Shown: positions 44,667 through 56,209 of the stretch, piece after piece
Layout: each line of letters begins with the position of its first letter
Numbering within the stretch: position 1 is the first letter of the stretch
Assembly (NCBI GenBank): GCA_973895155.1
Contig: OZ316891.1
Span: 22,072,001 to 22,136,000, forward strand
Source of the DNA: Marsupella aquatica
Lineage: Eukaryota > Marchantiophyta
DNA length: 64,000 nt
Direction: 5' to 3'
Notes under the pieces: model-generated
What the model was told of the DNA's origin: nothing
What the model saw: the letters and a program-made list of their open reading frames with translations, nothing else
Database searches by the model: none
Made by a program: the position numbers and the translations under genes

Positions 44667-47600
44667 TGTCGCGTCCCTAACCCAGGCCTTAAATCCAGTT
44701 TAGTTCCATGGCGCGACTTTGACCACCAGTAAGGGTGAGGGTTCGGGCAAGGAGGTGTGTAGCGGCCTCGATTAGCCCCTAGTCGGGCTAATGTAATATA
44801 CTTACGGGTATAACCCTTACGCAATTCGTACTAGTCATAGGTATATTTGTTTTCCACCGCTGGAATTTTCCCACAGTTAGTGACTCGGACTAACTCCCGG
44901 CTTGGGGCTTTCAAGCCATCGACGCAACAGAACCTTGTGACATGCAATGGGTGGCAATCCCTACCATTAGTCTGCACCCGGTACGTCCCTTGAAATGACG
45001 CCTTTGCCCAGACAAAGCATACACACAACACCAGTTACTCGCAGAAACATTATAGGGAAAAGACTACATTTACTCAGCAAAGCATCAGTTTACATGGTTG
45101 ACTCGACTTCTAAGGGGGTCAACAGGCCCAACGGCAGTCAATGCCCAGTCTCTACGAGGCCCCGCCTTGCACTTGCTCGACAAGCTCGACTCTGGCTCTC
45201 ACTCCTTGGTGCGCTCTGACCCTGCTCAGGCCGGAACTCCCCGTGTCTCGCCTTTTCTTCTACTAAGATAACTAAGCCTTCTCCCCCTCCCATAGCGGAA
45301 GGGGAAGCCTAAATACTACGGTTGCGGAAGGAAACCGGAGGATACTACCTTCTGGGATAATACCTACTGACTAACTACCTATTGACTAACTACCTTCTGA
45401 CTAGTTGACCGTCGTCAACAAGGGTGCTGACCGACATGGCAGCAGCAAAGCCTACTGACAACAAGCTAGTCCGTTGATGGACTCCATCCTACGTTGGCTG
45501 ATCCTAACTGATTTGGTCCTAACTCTTCCTACTGCCGCTAATCGGCGCCTAATGACGGCTATTCTGTCGTTACGCCTGACCAGAAGATGCCGCTGACTCA
45601 ACTGCCTTGCGTGGCGCCTGCTCCCACCCTTCGCTAAGCACCTCTTACGTGTGTGCTGTGGTCGGACCAAGGTTTGTCCCCCTGTCGAGGCGAGACCTCG
45701 AGCCGTCTTGATCAGAGGTGGGCCCAGGTTTTCCCCTTTGGAGGACAAGTAGGGTAACGCGATCCTGCAAGGCCTTGTTGTCCCGTACCGCCGCCTCTGC
45801 CTCATTTGCGGCTTCATCGGCTTTTGTCTGGAGCCAAGCTACCTCCAGGTTGAGCTGGGTGATGGAGTTGCGATGGGCCTGGTCCTGCGCCCGCAATTTA
45901 TCCCGTTCGGCGGAGAGACTAGCCACCTGCTGAGCCGCCTGCATGAATTGGTTGTTGAGGTCGATTAGGCTGGTAACCCGAGCCGAGGATTCTGAGCGCA
46001 ATTGAAGCACAGTATCATTCAGCTTCTTGAGATCTTCTTGTGCCCCGCTCAACTCCTGGGTTAGTCCGTCTCGCTGTTCGATGGTGCAAACTAACTCCTC
46101 ACGGCGGGTAGTGGCCTCCTCCTCGAGGTGTTCTACTAGCATTTGGAGGCGCCCGATCTCATTCCCTTTGGCCATGAGTTCTTCTTCCAAGCGGCTTACG
46201 ATCCGGGGTTGGTGCTCTAACATGAAGAAGGCTGGTTGAAAGTACGTCGAGACTTGTTGTCCGATGTACGTTGCCAGCTCCCCAGACATAGTCTGGCTAT
46301 ACTTCTGGACCAGGTCGTAGGCCATGGTCCCCGGGGCTACGTGGTAGTCCTCCATCCTCTCGGGTACTGGTGGTTCCTCAGTCGGGGCAACGATCTCCTT
46401 CGTAGTCTGCGCTGGGGAGGGGAAGGTTTCTTTCGGTGGTGGAGGGATTGGGGGTGGTTGCACTGCGGGTAGCGGAGGCTCGACGGAAGGGGGCGGCGGA
46501 ATCACAACAGGAGGAGGTGGCGGAGTATTAGTCGGGGCCTCCGCTGTTTAGGGTTTTCCCGAGGGATGGTAGTCCGTGCACTCGGGGTTGCCTCCTCTGG
46601 GGTGGGGGTGACATTAGTCGGGGCTGAGGTGGCCATATTCTTTCCTTTGGCCTCCCGCCGTGCCTTGTACCAGGCGAGGATGATGGCGATATGACTTCCC
46701 AAGTAAGTCTTCCCCCCAATAGCCATACCACTTTGAGCCCGCTTCAGCTCCCCCGAGAATCTACGATAAAAGAACTGGGCCCAGTTCCGCCATTTGTACT
46801 GTTCCACCTGCACGATCGTGCAGAGGGAGATCTCGGATTGTGGCTCAATCATGTGTAGGGTAGTCCGTATGAAGTTAAGCCGCTCCATGCAGATTAAGTT
46901 GGTGCACGACCCCTGCTTGTATCCGTTGTCCGTCTTACCCTCGGGTTTGAAGTGCCGCGGTGTATACTCCTTATCCTGAATTTGGAGTTTGACCGGCACC
47001 GGCCCAGTTGGCAGGCAGAAGATCTGTGCTAGCCGATGCTCCGTGAGTGTTAAGGTCTACCCTGAAACCTTGGTGGTCAATGCGTCAGAGTCGAAATTGG
47101 ACATGAACTCGCAAATCTGCTTTGGCCCGGCGGCGCACGGTCTCCATAGCAAGTGAGCAAACTGCTCCAACTGATGCTCCTTGAGATAGTCCGCGTGTTT
47201 GAGTTTCTTGATCGAGATCCAGACTACTTTGGGGACGTAGATCACCTGTAATAAGTTGGACTTTGGGTTATCCGGGGGCCGCCGGGTCTGGTTGGCCGGG
47301 GGGTTTGTCGGGGAAGGTGTAGGCGCGGTGTTGGTTTGCGTTGTCGATTCGGGGACCGGCGTCGTCCTTGCCCGCTTATGAGAACGCTGCTCGAGTTGCG
47401 GACTAACTTGCTCGGAACCCAAAAAACACACGGCGTTGATTACTGGACGGACTTGAGGCCGGTTCGGAGGTACGCCGGTGGTCATCAACTAAGGTGCTGG
47501 GGGTGGTGCCGGGGTAGCCATATCCCAGTTGAAGGCGTTGGAGCTTTCCCCGAGGAATGTAAGATTACGTGCAGCTTCTCGTTGTCTGCTGATGTCTTCT

Positions 47601-48501
47601 TGGCGCTTTTCGGCTGCGATCTGCTGGTCTAGGTACCCGGAATCTTGTCGAACTCCGCTTGAGTAAGCCGCTGGTTGCCCTTCAGCCTACAGAACTTTGC
47701 AGGGACTTCAAGAATTGCCTTTGCTACCGATCTGAGCCCTTCCTCACTGAGATATAGCTCGGTGATGTAGTCTCACAGCTCGTTGTAATTGTAGTCCCTG
47801 GTGATGGCCGTCTTCTCGCAATTAACCAGTGCTACCTTGGCCACCAGCTTCGCGTATCTTTGTTCGTAAGCGGCTTTCTCGGGGCAGGAGTACCAATAAG
47901 TCTTGGAGAACTTAGCACCTACCTCGCCAAACAAGGTCCAAAATCCCAAGGATGTAAGGGTCATACTAACCTTTGTAGTCCGGTTCGTCGAGTCCGCGTT
48001 CCCACCCGGCTGGTCCTCTTGCTTGTGGAGGCCTTACTCGTCCTGACTAAATCTCGCCACATTCCGCACTCATCCCTCGATAATCTCCTTGTAAAGGTCA
48101 GCTTGATTCGAGCAAAAAGGCAAGTGAATGGCAGCGTCTGCAAATTCCAAAAGGTAGAAATGAGCAAATGACCCGCAGCACCGTTGGCTCCTCTCTTATG
48201 GAGGTGCCAGGGTGAGCCCAGGCGTGAGAAGGCCAGGCCATTTTGGTCGTTGATAATGAGCTAAAGTTGGCACCTCGGTCCAAGCGTGATTCTCCAAACG
48301 GATTTTTACTCCGCCGCCGCCACCGTACCTCGGTCGCGAGTAATACTCCTCCTCCTAAATTTGTAATCATTTGGTCCACTTAACCTACTCCTATTCTATT
48401 CATAATGGCAACGGACGGCTATACGTGCTATTCTACTCTACGACTACGGTCCTAATGACCGTATAAGACCTAATCTACGTCCTAGGTTTTGTTAAGTGAC
48501 A
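44667..48501 (-). mobile_element. Minus-strand insertion into element 2, LTR-retroelement-like, coding for a coiled-coil protein
   Basis: The insertion starts TGTCGCG and ends GTGACA, i.e. TG...CA, and interrupts Gag of element 2. The host flanks TGTTG and CGTTA could be a target duplication altered by two transitions, but this is weak. It carries one protein gene and no pol domain. I see no second LTR, so it could be a deleted non-autonomous element. Confidence 0.6.
45645..47490 (-). pseudogene. Putative plant-transposon protein with a coiled-coil C-terminus, frame broken
   Basis: Read on the minus strand. A Pro/Thr-rich start is followed by a globular part (KHADYLKEHQLEQFAHLLWR, FMSNFDSDALTTKVSG, LNFIRTTLHMIEPQSEISLC and KTYLGSHIAIILAWYKARRE) that resembles the domain often called putative plant transposon protein in plant repeats. 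A proline-rich hinge (about 46,560-46,430) follows, then about 200 residues of coiled coil (RLEEELMAKGNEIGRLQMLV to AAVRDNKALQDRVTLL). A TAA/TAG near 47,060 and a frame change near 46,560 break it. Function unknown. Such ORFs are typical of non-autonomous plant elements. Confidence 0.5.
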
Positions 48502-49495
48502 CGTTACCCGTGTCATATGTTGCAACAAGGATGGCAAGTACCTTGCTGGGGGCGGCCACAAATATTGTGCGCACCTCGTTATTTTCAGCAACATATATGG
48601 CATTGGGAGTTAGTCCAGCTGAAGTGTTCAGATTGGCAGCCACATTATGTGAAGGAACTCCAGTTGTTCCTTCTCGTGCATAGACAGTGCCTAATTCTGA
48701 AGTTGTGGAGTTGACTCCACCTATTGCTAGTGGTGAAACATGGCAAGCAGCAGCGGCGAGGTTGATGGAGTTACCAGCACGCCCTGCCTTTGAGAGAACT
48801 AGGTTTAAACCTAGTGTGGTATCATTGGATAATCAAAGTGGTATCTTCCGATTAGTTGGGCCTTTTGGAGCGATATACCAGCCAGAACGAGTGTTATTGG
48901 ATACTGGTGCTCAGCCCTTGATGTTGGGTAAGACTGCGATACAAGGATTGGGATGCGTCCAAATGATTTGGAGGAGTGTCCCTTTCCCATTCAGACTTCA
49001 TTGGGAGGACCTACACCCAAACAACATATCACCAAACGAGCACTTGAACTTAGGATTCAAGAGGATCATCCAAAGGATAACTCACGGATCCAGGCTCAAG
49101 CTATTTTGACTAAGGCTGAGTCATATGATGTGTTAGTGGGATGTACGATACTTTATCCTATGGGATTTGTTCCTAATTTTTGGGATGAGTCGGTGTCGTA
49201 TCGACCCGATTGGCAATCTGGAGATGCTTGGTTGAGCCAATTGCAAGTGGGATTTAGTGGACCTGTGGGAGGTCCTAAATCTGCACCATTGTCTTTGGCA
49301 GCATTCAGTAGTTTGATTATTGGATTTGATGAGTTGATTAAAGGTAATGCACATGCAGCAGATGTTTCGGCAATGGAGGAGCCACGTGAGGAACACATGA
49401 CGGGTGTATTACTTGTTGATACTATTGTGGCACCAGTACGGGGTACTGGAGAGGCCTTGCAACAAAATGTGACCCAATTGATACATGATGCCTGA
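48502..49495 (+). pseudogene. Gag end and aspartic protease of element 2
   Basis: After the insertion, the frame around 48,516-48,683 gives SLFSATYMALGVSPAEVFRL. The protease follows with the active-site motif RVLLDTGAQPLMLGK (about 48,884-48,930), where Asp-Thr-Gly is intact. A frame change near 48,950 leads to DLEECPFPIQTSLGG and ESYDVLVGCTILYPMGFVPN, which correspond to TYDVLIGQEALFPPGFTIDN in element 1. The same frame runs on, past TGA 49,493 and a TAG near 49,590, into the methyltransferase, so protease and methyltransferase belonged to one polyprotein. Confidence 0.85.
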
Positions 49496-49609
49496 CGTCA
49501 TGCTTTTACACCGGAGTCAGGAGCACAACAGTCTTTTGCAGATGGACCGGTAACCCTTTCACCATTGGATACCACTCCTATTGTGTGGTAGTATCCAGAG
49601 GAGGGTATT

Positions 49610-50640
49610 TGTTTGTTAGATTTATTTTGTGGGATTGGCACTGGATTGGCTGCTATTCTTCAAGCAGGAATTTATGTGCGTCGTTACTTGTACGTGGAAA
49701 ACAATGAGATAACACGGAGGATCTCACTATGTCATGTAGCGATGTTGGTGGAACGTTATCCACATTTGTTGCCAGTGGATGCCATTCGTGGTTATCAGCA
49801 TGCACTACCTGCTGATATTTCATTATTGGGGCGGATCATTTGGATTGTGTTGGCCCCATTGATTTGGTGATTGCGGGTTGGCCATGTCAGGGTCAATCTC
49901 GGGCTAGAATTGGACATGGATTTCAAGATCCAAGATCTACATTATTTTGGGAGATGTTACGTGTGTTGCGCCATCTCCAGATGCATCAGACACATTCTCC
50001 TACATACATTTTGGAGAATGTCCCATTATTGGGTGATGATCGTCATCGAATTGTTGCTAGTGTTCATCAGGTTCGATCTTGGATTGGGCCTGTTGTGTTA
50101 TTGGATGCTGCACGTGTGGGTTCTCGTGCACATTGCCCACGATTATGGCGGACTAACTTGTTACCATGTGAGGTCTTAAAGTGAGCATTTGATGGTGTAC
50201 CTCGCTCAACAATCTTAGTGGTGGATAGTATTTTGGATCCAGGGCGTCGTGCACAAAGTGTTACCCAATCTGATCAACCACCATTGGCAGTGGTGAATGT
50301 TGTTGGGCGTCCACGTTGTGCATTACCCACTTTTGTGAGCCATTCTGCTTCATACGCATTTTGAGCAAGTGGCCCTGGACTTGTGTGGGATACAGCTCTA
50401 CAAAAACTAGTAGAGCCTACCGCTAATGAGAGAGAGCGGCTATGGGATTTTTGAAAAAAAAATTAAAAAATTAAAAATAAAAATAAAAATGAGAGAGAGC
50501 GGGCTATGGGATTTTTGACCAGCACCACGGCAGTGGCCTCGGTGTCAAAGCATTCACGTTGTTAGGTCCTTGGTCAAACCATGGATTTGAATTGCTTGAC
50601 TTGGATAATCAGCTTGGGATTAGCTGAACAATTGCGAATG
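49610..50640 (+). pseudogene. Cytosine-5 DNA methyltransferase domain within the Pol of element 2
   Basis: Motifs appear in canonical (non-permuted) C5-MTase order. Motif I is LLDLFCGIGTGLAAIL (49,613), the SAM-binding loop, followed by YLYVENNE (motif II acid). Motif IV is IAGWPCQGQSRAR, with the catalytic Cys codon at 49,885-49,887. Next come FQDPRSTLFWEMLRVLR and motif VI, ILENVPLL (Glu codon 50,014-50,016). A motif VIII-like block reads DAARVGSRAHCPRLWRTN. The C-terminal block is ERERAMGF (50,491 on, with a damaged copy at 50,428), followed by MDLNCLTWII. The overall pattern is nearest to Dnmt3/DRM-type enzymes as I remember them. It transfers methyl groups to cytosine in DNA. Defects: a frameshift in GGGGCGG at about 49,838, TGA at 50,182, TGA near 50,362 and an A-rich local duplication at 50,428-50,518. 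It lies between protease and RT. Confidence 0.9.
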
Positions 50641-50825
50641 CGCAGTTCTAATGTTACAGATCGTCCATTGGTGAGCTTGCGGCCTACCGAGACAGTAGCG
50701 GCCACAGTTGGGGGCGAGCAGACGATTGATAGACCTATGGCAGGATTGGCCAAGGCAAAACATTTTGTTGAGAAAAAGGAGGTTGCTCAAACCATTGATA
50801 AATAGCAACGAGCGACTGTCTCTTC

Positions 50826-50990
50826 CATCCACAGCCCACGGCTTGTGGCCTCTCGAACTCCAAAGGAAAACATCACAGCTTCGATGGAGAGTCACAACCC
50901 ACGGCTTGTGGCCTCTTCAACTCCAAATGAAGATGTCACAACTTTGAAGGAGAGTCACAGCCCACGGCTTGTGACCTCTTCAACTGCAAA
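50826..50990 (+). repeat. Three copies of the CCACAGCCCACGGC motif in the MTase-RT linker
   Basis: A 60-bp unit encodes HSPRLVASSTPKEDVTTLME-like peptide repeats. Its DNA core, CACAGCCCACGGCTTGTGGC or near variants, is the same as in the leader minisatellite at 42.6-42.96 kb. The repeats link methyltransferase and RT. Confidence 0.88.
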
Positions 50991-51049
50991 GGAAGATGTC
51001 ACAACTTTGATGGAGAGTTGGGAACCACAAATTGGTCCTAAGTTGACCG

Positions 51050-52184
51050 GGAGGGAGAGATGTTGCATGCATCAATTCTTGAAGAGTTATTGAAATTGTT
51101 TTGCATTTAGTATGAAGGATTTGGGGACATTGAAGGGTCTTGGTATTCAGATTGAATTGGCTAGTGATGCACCAATCTTTTGACGACCGTATCGGTATAG
51201 TGACATGGAGAGGGCTTTGATCCATAGTAGAACTCAGGATTTGTTGGAGGCTGGTTTGGTGGAAATCTCATACGGGGAGTATGCATTTGCCACAATGATG
51301 CCAACCAAGAAGGGTTAGGATGTGCATGGAAATTACACAGATAGACAAATGTGTGGTGATTATCGACCTATTAATCGTTAGACAAAATCTGATCGATATG
51401 CCATGCCCACACCGGAGGAGATCTTTGATGCTATGGGGCATGCAAAGATATTTAGTTCGTTGGACCTCAAGGCGGGGTACCATCAGTTGCCAATTAGGCA
51501 TTCTGATAGATCCAAGACAACATTTTGGGGAATTGATTCTTATGGCAAAGATTGTTTGTATCAGTGGTTGTTCTTACCATTTGGGTTGAAGAATGCACCA
51601 GCTGAATTCCAAAGAGTTATGGATCGAATTCTTGCAGGTTTGGATTTTGTGAGATGTCAGTTACATTGATGATATCTTGGTCTATTCTTTGACTGTGGAA
51701 GAATATCAAAGACACACTTGCAGATTGTGTTGGAGAGATTGAGAGAACATGGATTGAAACTCTATCCTGGCAAATGTAAGTTATTCCAAGACAAAATTGA
51801 GTATTTGGGCCACACTATCTACCCAGGAGGATTGGGTGTGCAAGAGACTAAGGTGGAGGCCATTACACAGATTCCTTGTCCTACTGATGTGAGTAGAGCT
51901 CGTGCATTCTTGGGATTGGCGAGCTATTATAGACGGTATGTTAAAGGATTTAGCCAACTTGCCAAACCTTTAACTATACTCACTAAGTTGGACCAGGAGT
52001 GGATTTGGGGTGACGACCAAGAGCATGCTTTCCAAGAATTGAAGGAAAGATTGGCGTCAACACCTATTTTGAGAAGACCCATTTCGGAACGACCATTTCA
52101 GCTACACACTGATTGGAGTGGAGTAGGACTTGGAGCAGTGCTGACTCAGAAGGATGATGAGGGGAATGAGTTTGTTGTGGCATA
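51050..52184 (+). pseudogene. Reverse transcriptase and start of RNase H of element 2
   Basis: FAFSMKDLGTLKGLGIQIEL opens the domain, as in element 1. MCGDYRPIN, FSSLDLKAGYHQLPI and PFGLKNAPAEFQRVMDRIL follow. The catalytic YIDDILVYS box (about 51,662-51,690) is preceded by a 4-base insertion CAGT that breaks the frame. FLGLASYYRRYVKGFSQLAK and the RNase H start LHTDWSGVGLGAVLTQKDDE come next. Stops at about 51,180 (TGA for Arg) and 51,378 (TAG for Gln). The frame ends at the insertion point at 52,181-52,184. Confidence 0.92.
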
Positions 52185-52204
52185 AATTGTGAGCTGCTCA
52201 ATTA

Positions 52205-52562
52205 GGGGTATTTACAAACGACAGAAAACAGCAAACAGTAACAGCAAACAGAAACTGGTAACAGGAAAATGAGTGGTAATTTTTTTTGAATTTTTTTTGA
52301 ATTTTTTTTTTGGAGAAAAATTATTTTTTTTTTCAAATTTTCAAATTTTTTTTGCTAGCGCCCAAAGCTAGCCAAAAAATGTTGTAATTTAATTTTTTTG
52401 GGGAAAATATGACTTTTTAGAAAATATTTTGACATGGTTGTTTTTCTTGGTAATAGTAACTTTTTGCTGGTAACAGTAACTTTTTGTTGGTAACAGGAAA
52501 ATTTTGCTGGTACCAATAAACCTGTTTCCTGTTTACTGATTTCTGTCACGCATGCCATACCC
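52205..52562. mobile_element. MITE copy 2, hAT-like, with 8-bp target duplication
   Basis: CTCAATTA lies directly before (52,197-52,204) and after (52,563-52,570) the element. The ends GGGGTAT and ATACCCC are inverted, followed by GACAGAAAACAGCAAACAG and CTGTTTACTGATTTCTGTC. The interior shares GCTAGCGCCC and GTAACAGGAAAATTTTGCT with copy 1. An 8-bp duplication points to hAT. No coding capacity. Confidence 0.88.
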
Positions 52563-52570
52563 CTCAATTA

Positions 52571-55377
52571 GTGGGTTAAATTAGTTTTAGGTTAGAGTTT
52601 TTCTTTTTTGTTTTAGTAAGCATATTATGCCTGTAAATGAATGGGAAGTAGAAGTGAAATTGAAGTAAACTCTCTTCAGTAAAACAGAGTAAGAAAGTTT
52701 CATTAGTTTAAACCACGGTTAACTTAACAATGGATTAGTGGATTAGATAGGTAATCAGATCCTTAGAGTTTGTAATTTAGGCTGAGATTTTTTCTGAAGG
52801 TTCTAGGCAGGCCCTGGAGAACCCTTGTAAAAGTGCAAGTCATTTCGACCATTCAATTAGAAGCTATTTACAGTGGAACAAAACTTAAAATAGCCAACTT
52901 GCAGGACGTAGGGGAAATAGCCAGAGAGCAACAAATGTATTTTGAAGGCTGGCCATGGTGTTACTATACCTAACACTATCCCTTAGAATTACTAAACCTA
53001 GTTTTGGACTTATAGATACTTTTTGGGAGTGGTCCGAATTCTGTAAAAGTAGCTATGAAGTATGACGGATTGCAGACTTTGAACAATTATAGAAAAGCCA
53101 AGTTTAGTTATATATCAATTCTAAGAATTGTTTTAGAAAGCTCTAGGACTAGGAAATCCAGGAGTATGTTCATAATAGTTTTTTTTCCTTATGAGTGAAT
53201 TTTGAACTATAGGCAAAGATGGCTAATGTTAAATGCCATAAGTAGCACTTAAAGGGAGACTTAAAGAGAGGAATGTTCTTTGTGCATACAAAGGGGTAAT
53301 TCAGCTGCATAGAGAAACATGGTGGACTCATTTACATCTGTAAAGGGCAGGGTTACAATGTTAAAAAGCTAGCTAAGGCCAGGTGTCGAGCCCAAAATTC
53401 AATAGAGCAAAATCAAAGTAAAATTGAAGGGAGAATGGAACTCAACGCTGCGGCTGAATGGAGAGCCAATACTCCACCAAATCAAGTAAGAAGAACTGGG
53501 CTCGAATGCTGGGCTCAAGGAGAATCAGAAGACCTGAACTAGAAGAGGAAATCCTGGAGCACGAATTAAAGGAGGAGATTGAAGGGAAAGCAAAGGTTGG
53601 AAGGGAAATTAATAGAGAAGATTGAAATTTCTGAATCAGAGAGAATATTTTACAGAAAGGAGAAGTCATTGACTGCTAACAAGGGGGCTCTTCAGGCAAA
53701 ATCAAGGGCGAAATCAACTTGCACCTTCTATAGGAACTTAGAGGTGGCACCATGGAGCAGCTAGAAGACCATTTCCTCAGCTAGGGCGATTGACAAGAAA
53801 TCTGAGCTGTGGCCCTTAACTTCAGGAATTGAATGCAGGATCAAGTCCATAGATATATTCTGAAATTAGAATGACTGCTCTTTGGACTTCAGGAATTGAA
53901 TGCAGGATCAAGTCCATAGGTATATTTCTGAAATTAGAATGGCTGCTCTTTGGACTCACAAATTGAATGCTACCAAGGTCAACCGACAGTCGAGAGAAGA
54001 ACACATGGAAGGGAAATATTTTCGTGAGAATGAAGGGCTGGTCTGAACGGAAGCACTGGCCAGACTTCCTTCAAATAACCCACGATCCCTTCAAAAAAGT
54101 TCAGTTCTCTAAGTCCTAGCTTAGTTCTCTCCTTGCTCCAAACTGAATCAGGCAGTCGACTCCGCCATAGATTGGAAGCATTCATTCTCCTATTTCCATG
54201 AGTTCTTTCTCTCCGTTCACCCATGCACTTACTATCAAGACCAGGGCTTATATTTCACAGGAGTACTGGGCCTTTACGTTTGTAGTCTCACGGGGTTACT
54301 ATTTGGCTTTATACACCTGAGTTTACACAGGCAGGGTCAGGCAAACCAAGTTTACACAAGTAACTAAGCCTTGAGATAAGGCTGACCCTAGTTTAAAGTG
54401 ATGATATTGATGGGTTCTGCTGAAACCTGAATAACTCGCTCAGTTTAGACTCAATTGGAGTACTTTTAAATGCATTGGAAAGCTATTGACGGTGGCTAGA
54501 GGTTGGCATGAGCTAGGAGGATTGAGAGTTCATTAAGATTCTCCTGGAAATCAGGTTCTATAACAGTTTGATTTTTGCTGACTACTTGAGAGGTTTTGAT
54601 CGTGGTTACACTCTAAAAGGAGGTCAAGTGGGACTACAATCAAAGTGCATGGCTGATCCCAGAGTTCCTGATCCAAGAGGGCTGCCTGATCAGCATTTTC
54701 CTCCCCTGGTCCACAAGGCTAAGTTCACCTTGTGGAGTAAGCATGGGAGAACACATGCTGACCCCAACATTTGGCTGACCCAATACCTAGCTTGCTCAAA
54801 GGTGGACAGAGGGGCAGAAGTTCAAATTTGAGGGCTTTCACCAAGGTGTACCTCAAGTATTTCAGAGAGGACAACCAAATTACCAAGCCACTAACCAGTA
54901 CGGTAAGGAAGTACCATGCTTGGGTCATTCGCAAGGCCCTAATCGGATGGGTGAGGCCTGGAGAATGGCTCTTTTATGTCAAGGGGACCTAGGCTGGTTC
55001 TGGAGTCCAGGAATAAGGAGGTTAAGGAGTGGAGTCCTTAAAGCCAACATGGAGGGTACCTAAGGACCTGAGTTACATGGAGACTTTGGAGGAACTTGGA
55101 GGGCCATTGGAAGTTGATCCCTCTACTGTTTTTAGAGCTATTTGGTAGATAGGGATGACTGTATTTTGGAGGCTGATTTAGTCCCTGATTTGGAAGGATA
55201 GGACAGCCAAGTCAGGAGGTGAGGTGGACCTGAATGAAGGGCTGAAATCAAGGAGTTGATTTAGGCTTTCAAAAGGCCACCAACTAGCTCATTAGTTAGG
55301 TAAGACACACAAGTGAGTTAGTGAGTTAGTTAGGAGGATAAGTAAGGATCTTTGACCCCCTTGAAAGGTGGGCTACC
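52571..55377. other. Non-coding body of the 4.7-kb insertion
   Basis: No conserved domain. The phrase AGGAATTGAATGCAGGATCAAGTCC is duplicated at about 53,823 and 53,890, with about 70 bp of context each. Purine-rich stretches occur at 53.4-53.75 kb. Frames at 54,568-54,992 look fortuitous. Confidence 0.45.
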
Positions 55378-56209
55378 GTCTTCCCCCGAACACAACGCCG
55401 GGGTGCTATATTCGAATAGTGGGTCAAGGGGTGCTATATTTGAATAGTGCGCCCTAGGCGTTGTGTTCAAATTTTTTGACATGGTTTTGGATTTTTTTCA
55501 CTAGTGGCGCTGTGTTCAAAAATGTCGTTGTGTTCAAAAATAGCATTGTGTTTGAGTTTGACGTTGTGTTTGAGTATAGGCCTTTGTGTACAAGGGTAGG
55601 AGATTAATGTATTGTGTAAGCACTAACTGAAGTCTTAAATAAAGTGTTTGCGAATGTGTAGGTAATTCAAACACTGAAATTACACAAGGGAAGCTAAGAG
55701 AACAGACCTTGCAAATCACAAGTACCATAAATTTATGACAATCAACAATATTCTAAAAATTGTTCCAAAACATCACTATTGTCAACTTAGTGCATGTCAT
55801 ACCATAATACAATTGTTTGGTTGCCTCAAACAATAAAAAATGCCTAACAGCACAATAAAATAACATAACCAAGGAGACTTGGACAAGTTGTCTACTATGT
55901 GTTCTGAGCTTTTGCTTGATAAATTGTTGCTACATGCTGCAAAACCTATGGACTGCCTACTTCATTTGTTCAGTTTCAAATGTACACTACCTACCAAAAT
56001 ATGATCTCACATACAGCCAATGCCAACACTGTGCTGCGCCAACTTTGAAAGTATGTGCCAACTTCAAACACAACGCCAAACTCAAACACAGTGCCCGGGC
56101 GTTGTGTTAATCCAATGCTGTGTTTGAATAAAAACCACTTTTTATTTTTAGGGCCCAAAAAAAGTCATATTCGAACACAACGCCCGGGCGTTGTGTTCGG
56201 GGGAAGACA
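55378..56209. mobile_element. Inverted-repeat element (832 bp) with palindromic CCCGGG end
   Basis: The left end GTCTTCCCCCGAACACAACG and the right end are inverted copies of about 22 bp. Next to the right end, GAACACAACGCCC is followed directly by its own complement (56,173-56,198), a perfect 26-bp palindrome centred on CCCGGG. More ACACAACGCC and GTTGTGTTCAAA phrases fill the ends. No ORF and no certain target duplication. It is a candidate MITE or foldback element. Confidence 0.7.

Noticed and set aside
49610-50640. A host or bacterial methyltransferase gene that just happens to lie here (contamination or ordinary DRM/CMT gene)
   Set aside because: The protease frame of element 2 leads into motif I, RT follows directly, and element 1 has the two ends of the same domain in the same place in frame. 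No bacterial features are present.
53442-54992. Small frames in the 4.7-kb insertion
   Set aside because: Short, no motif, no conservation to test. The sequence looks non-coding.
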